Positions 6,227 through 9,808 of a stretch of 9,808 bases of DNA are shown one piece after another. The translations under genes were made by a program, and so were the position numbers. Origin of the DNA: Spirochaetales bacterium (GTDB lineage: Bacteria > Spirochaetota > Spirochaetia > Sphaerochaetales > Sphaerochaetaceae); contig JALFYG010000039.1 in NCBI GenBank assembly GCA_022784805.1, positions 1 to 9,808 of the forward strand. Direction: 5' to 3'. The notes below the pieces were generated by a model, which saw nothing but the letters and a program-made list of their open reading frames with translations, was not told the origin of the DNA and ran no database searches. Within the stretch, counting starts at the first letter, position 1. Each line of letters begins with the position of its first letter.

Positions 6227-8341
6227 TTACGCGAGTGTCATGATTACATCGCCACCCTGGAGCTGGTCACCCTGGTTAACGTTAATGGATGCGACAGTTC
6301 CATCACATGGAGAGTAGATTTCGTTTTCCATCTTCATAGCTTCCATGACACAGAGAACCTGATCCTTCTTAACAGCGTCACCAACATTGACGTTGAATCT
6401 GAGAGCGAGGCCTGGCATAGGAGCTGTGATGTTTGTGCTGCCGCTTGCTGCTGGAGCCTTTGGAGCTTCTGCTGCAGGAGCTGGAGCTTCCTCAACAACT
6501 TCCTCTACTACTGTTCCGCCGATTGTCATGAGGACATCGCCAGCCTGGAGCTGAGCGCCCTGAGTAGCAACGATAGCAGAAACAACACCGTCACATGGAG
6601 CATAGATTTCGTTTTCCATCTTCATAGCTTCCATGACACAGAGAACCTGATCCTTCTTTACAGTGTCACCGACCTTGACGTTGAATCTGAGAGCGAGGCC
6701 TGGCATTGGAGCCTTGACTTCTGTGCTTCCTGTTGTCTTTGTGACCTTCTTAGGAGCAGAAGAAGCAGCCTTGATTCCATCTTCGACATTGAGAGGATAC
6801 TCTACGCCGTTGACGATTGCCTTGCCGCCCTGGAGTTTGACGCCATAAGCCTTTCCACCAACTGTGACTGTGTATTCGTGGTTAGCATTAGCTGGCTTAG
6901 CTTCTGCCTTTGGCTCAGCAGCCTTCATCTGGCTCTTAAGTCTGACACCGTTGACCTTTGCCTTTCCTGTGAGGTAGAGGATTCCCTTTTCCTTACATGC
7001 ACCGGCAATGAAGATGTTCTCATCTGTGAGTGGGAGGCCTTCAGCTTCAAGCATAGCCTTAGCTGCTGCAACACCCTTCTTAGGATCTCTGTCGTTGATG
7101 TCTACAACCTTCTCTGTTGTTGGCTCAAGATGGAGCTGCTCTGAAGCGAGCTTTACAACTTCTGGGTCTGGAGCGACTGGAGTCTTTCCGAAGTAACCGA
7201 GAACCATCTTTCCATAACCTTCAGCGAACTTCTTCCATGGTCCGAACATAACGTTGTTGAATGCCTGCTGGAAGTAGAACTGAGATACAGGTGTAACAGA
7301 TGTTCCGAATCCACCCTTAGCAACTGTTTCGCCCATAGCTGCAACGATCTGAGGATACTTATCCATGAGATTGTTGTCTCTCAACATCTGTGTGTTAGCT
7401 GTGAGAGCTCCACCTGGGAGTGGGAAGAATGGGATTTCAGGGTTGACCTTTGTTGCCTCTGGAGGGAGGAAGTAGTCTGCCATGCAGTCTTCGAAGACCT
7501 TCTCTGCCTTCTTGACCTTCTCGATGTCGATGTCGAGTGTGTAGTCTGTTCCTCTGAGAGCATGCCACATTGTGATGATGTCTGGCTGACATGTTCCACC
7601 TGATACAGGAGACATGGAGAGGTCGACCTGGCTTGCACCAGCTTCGATGGCTGCCATGTACTGCTGGATGGAGACACCTGCTGTTTCGTGGGAGTGGAAT
7701 ACGATGTTCATGTTTGGTCCCACAAGCTTTCTTGCTCTCTTGATTGTCTCATAGACAACGTGAGGAGTAGATGTACCTGATGCATCCTTGAAGCAGAGAG
7801 AATCGAATGGGATCTTTGCTGCGATGATTTCCTTGAGTATTCTCTCATAGAAATCTGGATCATGAGCACCTGTTACGCCCTCTGGAAGGCTCATCATTGT
7901 TACTGTGACTTCGTGCTTGAGACCGGCATTATGGATAGCGTTACCGCTGTCGATAAGGTTGTTGACGTCGTTGAGAGCATCGAAGTTTCTGATTGTTGTC
8001 ATACCATGCTTCTTGAAGAGTTCAGCATGGAGCTTGATCATATCTCTTGGCTGGGAATCGAGACCAACAATGTTGACGCCACGAGCGAGAGTCTGGAGGT
8101 TAGCATCTGGTCCAGCGACTCTTCTGAATTCGTCCATCATGTCGAAAGCATCTTCGTTTGTATAGAAATAGAGGGACTGGAATCTAGCTCCGCCACCTGC
8201 TTCGAAGTGTGTGATTCCTGCTTCTCTTGCAGCTGCAACTGCTGGCATGAAATCTTTTGTAAATACTCTTGCTCCGTATACGGACTGGAAACCGTCACGG
8301 AAAGCTGTGCACATAAATCTGATCTTTTTCTTATTGCTCAT
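6227..8341 (-). CDS. oadA: Oxaloacetate decarboxylase alpha subunit (biotin carboxyltransferase) with two biotinyl domains
   Basis: The 704-residue protein transfers the carboxyl group of oxaloacetate to biotin. Residues 5-275 form the carboxyltransferase barrel: metal ligand Asp16 in FRDGFQS, Lys185 in CFKDASG as the likely carboxylated lysine, and His216 and His218 in FHSHETAG. Residues about 290-475 are the conserved PYC/OADA domain. Two biotinyl domains follow, at 542-607 and 638-704, each with EAMKM (biotin sites Lys574 and Lys670) and joined by an Ala/Pro/Glu linker (612-635). Most alpha subunits have one biotinyl domain and about 590-610 residues. The barrel differs from classical OadA (EAGGGARF in place of EMWGGATF). 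No biotin carboxylase is nearby, and oadB and oadG flank it, so a decarboxylase is favoured over pyruvate carboxylase subunit B. It starts 6 nt after oadG. Confidence 0.9.
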   Translation of the reverse strand: MSNKKKIRFMCTAFRDGFQSVYGARVFTKDFMPAVAAAREAGITHFEAGGGARFQSLYFYTNEDAFDMMDEFRRVAGPDANLQTLARGVNIVGLDSQPRDMIKLHAELFKKHGMTTIRNFDALNDVNNLIDSGNAIHNAGLKHEVTVTMMSLPEGVTGAHDPDFYERILKEIIAAKIPFDSLCFKDASGTSTPHVVYETIKRARKLVGPNMNIVFHSHETAGVSIQQYMAAIEAGASQVDLSMSPVSGGTCQPDIITMWHALRGTDYTLDIDIEKVKKAEKVFEDCMADYFLPPEATKVNPEIPFFPLPGGALTANTQMLRDNNLMDKYPQIVAAMGETVAKGGFGTSVTPVSQFYFQQAFNNVMFGPWKKFAEGYGKMVLGYFGKTPVAPDPEVVKLASEQLHLEPTTEKVVDINDRDPKKGVAAAKAMLEAEGLPLTDENIFIAGACKEKGILYLTGKAKVNGVRLKSQMKAAEPKAEAKPANANHEYTVTVGGKAYGVKLQGGKAIVNGVEYPLNVEDGIKAASSAPKKVTKTTGSTEVKAPMPGLALRFNVKVGDTVKKDQVLCVMEAMKMENEIYAPCDGVVSAIVATQGAQLQAGDVLMTIGGTVVEEVVEEAPAPAAEAPKAPAASGSTNITAPMPGLALRFNVNVGDAVKKDQVLCVMEAMKMENEIYSPCDGTVASINVNQGDQLQGGDVIMTLA
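6303..6712. repeat. Near-identical direct repeat encoding the two biotinyl domains of OadA
   Basis: Segments 6303-6424 and 6591-6712 (offset 288 bp, 96 codons) differ at only about 7 of 122 positions, with an unbroken identical run of over 50 bp across the EAMKM-coding part. Such DNA identity, including synonymous positions, points to a recent duplication or to gene conversion. Confidence 0.85.
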
Positions 8342-8347
8342 AATACC

Positions 8348-8617
8348 TTACCTTGTCTTGTCGACTGCAGCTGCAATTGCTGCGGCGATCATTGCGTCGT
8401 CATCCTTGACGGGAGCTGCTGGAGCTGCCGCCACCTTTTTCTTCGGCTCTTCCGGCTTTGCGAATTTTCCTAAAACCTTGGACATTACCTTAATGGCGCC
8501 GATCAAGATTACCAGGAAAGTAAAAACCACAAGCATTCCGAGAACCATCACTACCAGACCATCTTTGAGCTGTGCACTCAGATAGGCGGAAGGTAGATTT
8601 GTCAGTAATGCCAACAT
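8348..8617 (-). CDS. oadG: Oxaloacetate decarboxylase gamma subunit
   Basis: The 89-residue protein has one membrane segment (about 19-43, LKDGLVVMVLGMLVVFTFLVILIGAI) followed by a Lys/Pro/Ala-rich cytoplasmic tail and a short C-terminal helix with MIAAAIAAAV. This is the classic gamma-subunit plan: it anchors the alpha subunit to the beta subunit and assists assembly. Length fits the family's usual 80-100 residues. A His-rich metal-binding tail found in some relatives is absent. It is the first gene of the operon, with AGGAGA in front of the ATG at 8617. The sequence itself is low in family-specific residues, so the identification leans on architecture and on the adjacent oadA and oadB. Confidence 0.88.
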   Translation of the reverse strand: MLALLTNLPSAYLSAQLKDGLVVMVLGMLVVFTFLVILIGAIKVMSKVLGKFAKPEEPKKKVAAAPAAPVKDDDAMIAAAIAAAVDKTR

Positions 8618-8655
8618 CTATATATTCTCCTATATCGGTTTTTTAGACTGTACTA

Positions 8656-8685
8656 AATATATCAAAACATATCGATTAGGTTCAA
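8656..8685 (-). promoter_or_regulatory. Likely promoter of the oadGAB operon
   Basis: On the minus strand TTGAAC (8685-8680) and TATATT (8661-8656) are 18 bp apart, with TGA just before the -10. The predicted leader is about 30 nt. The spacer is slightly long, so the call is moderate. Confidence 0.5.
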
Positions 8686-8734
8686 CAGTGAGAGCCGTCA
8701 AACAAAAATAAAACATAAGTTTGTGTGTGGGACT

Positions 8735-8763
8735 TTGAACCCAATATGTATATTTGTTATACT
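8735..8763 (+). promoter_or_regulatory. Promoter of the mrp gene
   Basis: TTGAAC (8735-8740) and TATACT (8758-8763) are separated by exactly 17 bp. The transcript would start near 8770, just before the ribosome site AAGGAAG at 8771-8777. The mRNA leader is therefore very short. It diverges from the oad promoter about 50 bp away. Confidence 0.75.
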
Positions 8764-8783
8764 TGTTTTTAAGGAAGAATAAA

Positions 8784-9701
8784 ATGCCGGAAAACAAAAG
8801 TGATTACGACATCCAGAGCGAAAAAATTGAGAAAAGGATGTCTTTGATAAAGAGAAAGATCGTGGTCATGTCAGGAAAGGGCGGAGTCGGAAAAACAACA
8901 GTCACCGTAAATCTAGCCTCTGCCTTGGCTTCCATGGGATTGAAGGTCGGTATCCTGGATACAGACGTCCATGGTCCTAATGTAGGCAAGATGCTTGGCT
9001 GTGAAGACGGAAGCGTCATGTCTCCTGACGGAGTCGTCATGTACCCTGTGGAGACAGAGAAGGGAATAAAGGTAATGTCCCTTTCTTTTGTCCTCTCCGA
9101 CCCAGACGAGGCCATCATCTGGAGAGGCGCCATGAAGATGAGCGCCATCAGACAGTTCTTGGGAGACACAGAGTGGGGCGAACTTGATTACCTCATCATC
9201 GATACACCTCCAGGAACAGGAGATGAGCAGCTTACTGTAGTCCAGTCTATCCCGGACATCACAGGAGCCATCATAGTCACCACTCCTCAGAGCGTTGCTA
9301 TTTTGGACTCAAGGCGTTCCGTGACCTTCGCCCGCCGCACAGGTGTTCCTATCATCGGTGTCATCGAGAATATGTCTGGCCTAAAGTGCCCACAGTGTGG
9401 AACTGAGATTCCAGTCTTTGGAAAGGGCGGCGGAAGGAACATGTGTCTTGAGATGAATGTTCCTTTCTTAGGCGAGATTCCAATGGAACTGGATTTGATG
9501 GAGGCTGAGGACAGCGGTAAGGAGTGGGTGAAAGAGGGTAAGTCCCATCCAAGCGCAGAGGCGATTTTGGAAATTGCCAATAAGCTTGAATACTCTGATG
9601 CCTGCACTACAGGCCGAGAGATGAATAGGCTGGGAACAAGTAGCTGCTCACCGGAGGCTTGTGCCCACTGTACTTCCAATTGTTCTTCGAAAAAGAAATG
9701 A
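8784..9701 (+). CDS. Mrp/NBP35 family Fe-S cluster carrier ATPase
   Basis: The 305-residue cytoplasmic P-loop protein binds and delivers iron-sulfur clusters to target enzymes. The deviant Walker A KGGVGKTT lies at 32-39, the second ATP motif DTDVHGPN follows near 59-66, and DYLIIDTPPGTGDEQ (Asp140 region) is the Walker B part. CPQC at 202-205 is the bridging cluster site of the family. A C-terminal tail adds a second Cys group: Cys288, 293, 296 and 300 (CSPEACAHCTSNC), ending in a lysine run. The N-terminal MIP18-like domain of longer Mrp proteins is absent. ATG at 8784 is chosen because AAGGAAG lies six bases upstream; an in-frame TTG at 8754 falls inside the promoter. It overlaps the next gene by 4 nt. 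Confidence 0.92.
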   Translation: MPENKSDYDIQSEKIEKRMSLIKRKIVVMSGKGGVGKTTVTVNLASALASMGLKVGILDTDVHGPNVGKMLGCEDGSVMSPDGVVMYPVETEKGIKVMSLSFVLSDPDEAIIWRGAMKMSAIRQFLGDTEWGELDYLIIDTPPGTGDEQLTVVQSIPDITGAIIVTTPQSVAILDSRRSVTFARRTGVPIIGVIENMSGLKCPQCGTEIPVFGKGGGRNMCLEMNVPFLGEIPMELDLMEAEDSGKEWVKEGKSHPSAEAILEIANKLEYSDACTTGREMNRLGTSSCSPEACAHCTSNCSSKKK

Positions 9702-9808
9702 AAGAGTATATGAAGTGGAGGGATGGGAAGAAGGAAAGACTTCTTTCCACCCCAATTTTTTCAGTAGACAAGATCGAGAGAACCTCTCCTGATGGAAAGA
9801 AGGGTGAC
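9698..9808 (+). CDS. Probable NUDIX hydrolase, N-terminal fragment (partial)
   Basis: From ATG at 9698 the frame stays open for 37 codons to the window edge. It overlaps the mrp stop as ATGA, which suggests coupled translation. The reading MKWRDGKKERLLSTPIFSVD followed by KIERTSPDGKKGD resembles the N-terminus of ADP-ribose pyrophosphatase-like NUDIX proteins, where a short helix, a T-P-I-F strand and an SPDG turn precede the NUDIX box. The box itself lies beyond the window, so the call rests on this short stretch. A second ATG at 9710 is an alternative start, with AAAGAG upstream. Confidence 0.5.
   Translation, partial: MKEYMKWRDGKKERLLSTPIFSVDKIERTSPDGKKGD

Noticed and set aside
6149..7144. 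Long plus-strand open frame of 331 codons opposite oadA
   Set aside because: It is antisense to the clearly conserved biotinyl and PYC/OADA regions, has repetitive Ser/Leu/Cys-rich composition from the complementary codons, and lacks a ribosome site.
7862..8473. Plus-strand open frame of 203 codons opposite oadA and oadG
   Set aside because: It is a Cys/Ser-rich shadow of the carboxyltransferase coding strand with no recognisable domain.

Overview
The window looks like ordinary chromosome from an anaerobic, probably fermentative bacterium. It carries a biotin/sodium-dependent oxaloacetate decarboxylase operon, a fused molybdenum hydroxylase and a cysteine-tailed Mrp ATPase. The gene set and style would fit a spirochaete such as Sphaerochaeta or Treponema, but Firmicutes-like anaerobes are not excluded. 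This placement is inference, because no rRNA or other phylogenetic marker is present.

Layout, left to right: (1) 1-1345, minus strand: N-terminal 448 codons of a xanthine dehydrogenase/aldehyde oxidase-type enzyme, cut by the window edge, with a near-consensus promoter and a foldable leader. (2) 1533-2501, minus: a GNAT acetyltransferase and a dCMP deaminase-family protein, 3 nt apart and read as one operon. The deaminase start is preceded by a perfect 9-bp inverted repeat that would hide its ribosome binding site. (3) 2508-3047: a 540-nt gap holding seven copies of ATGCGT, a terminator, and a decayed fragment of a second dCMP deaminase. (4) 3048-4886, minus: a GntR regulator, an ABC ATPase and an ABC-2 permease with overlapping reading frames, a classic self-regulated export/stress module. 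(5) 4956-8617, minus: oadG-oadA-oadB, a sodium-pump oxaloacetate decarboxylase, ending in a clear intrinsic terminator. The alpha subunit carries two nearly identical biotinyl domains. (6) 8735-9808, plus: promoter and gene for an Mrp/NBP35-type Fe-S carrier ATPase, overlapping by 4 nt the start of a probable NUDIX hydrolase that runs off the window.

The Oad complex would couple decarboxylation of oxaloacetate to pyruvate with sodium export. Xdh needs Fe-S clusters, which an Mrp-type carrier could help supply. No complete new multi-gene system was recognised. The most unusual material is regulatory or evolutionary: the SD-hiding hairpin, the ATGCGT cluster, the deaminase relic, the xdh leader, and the internal duplication in oadA.
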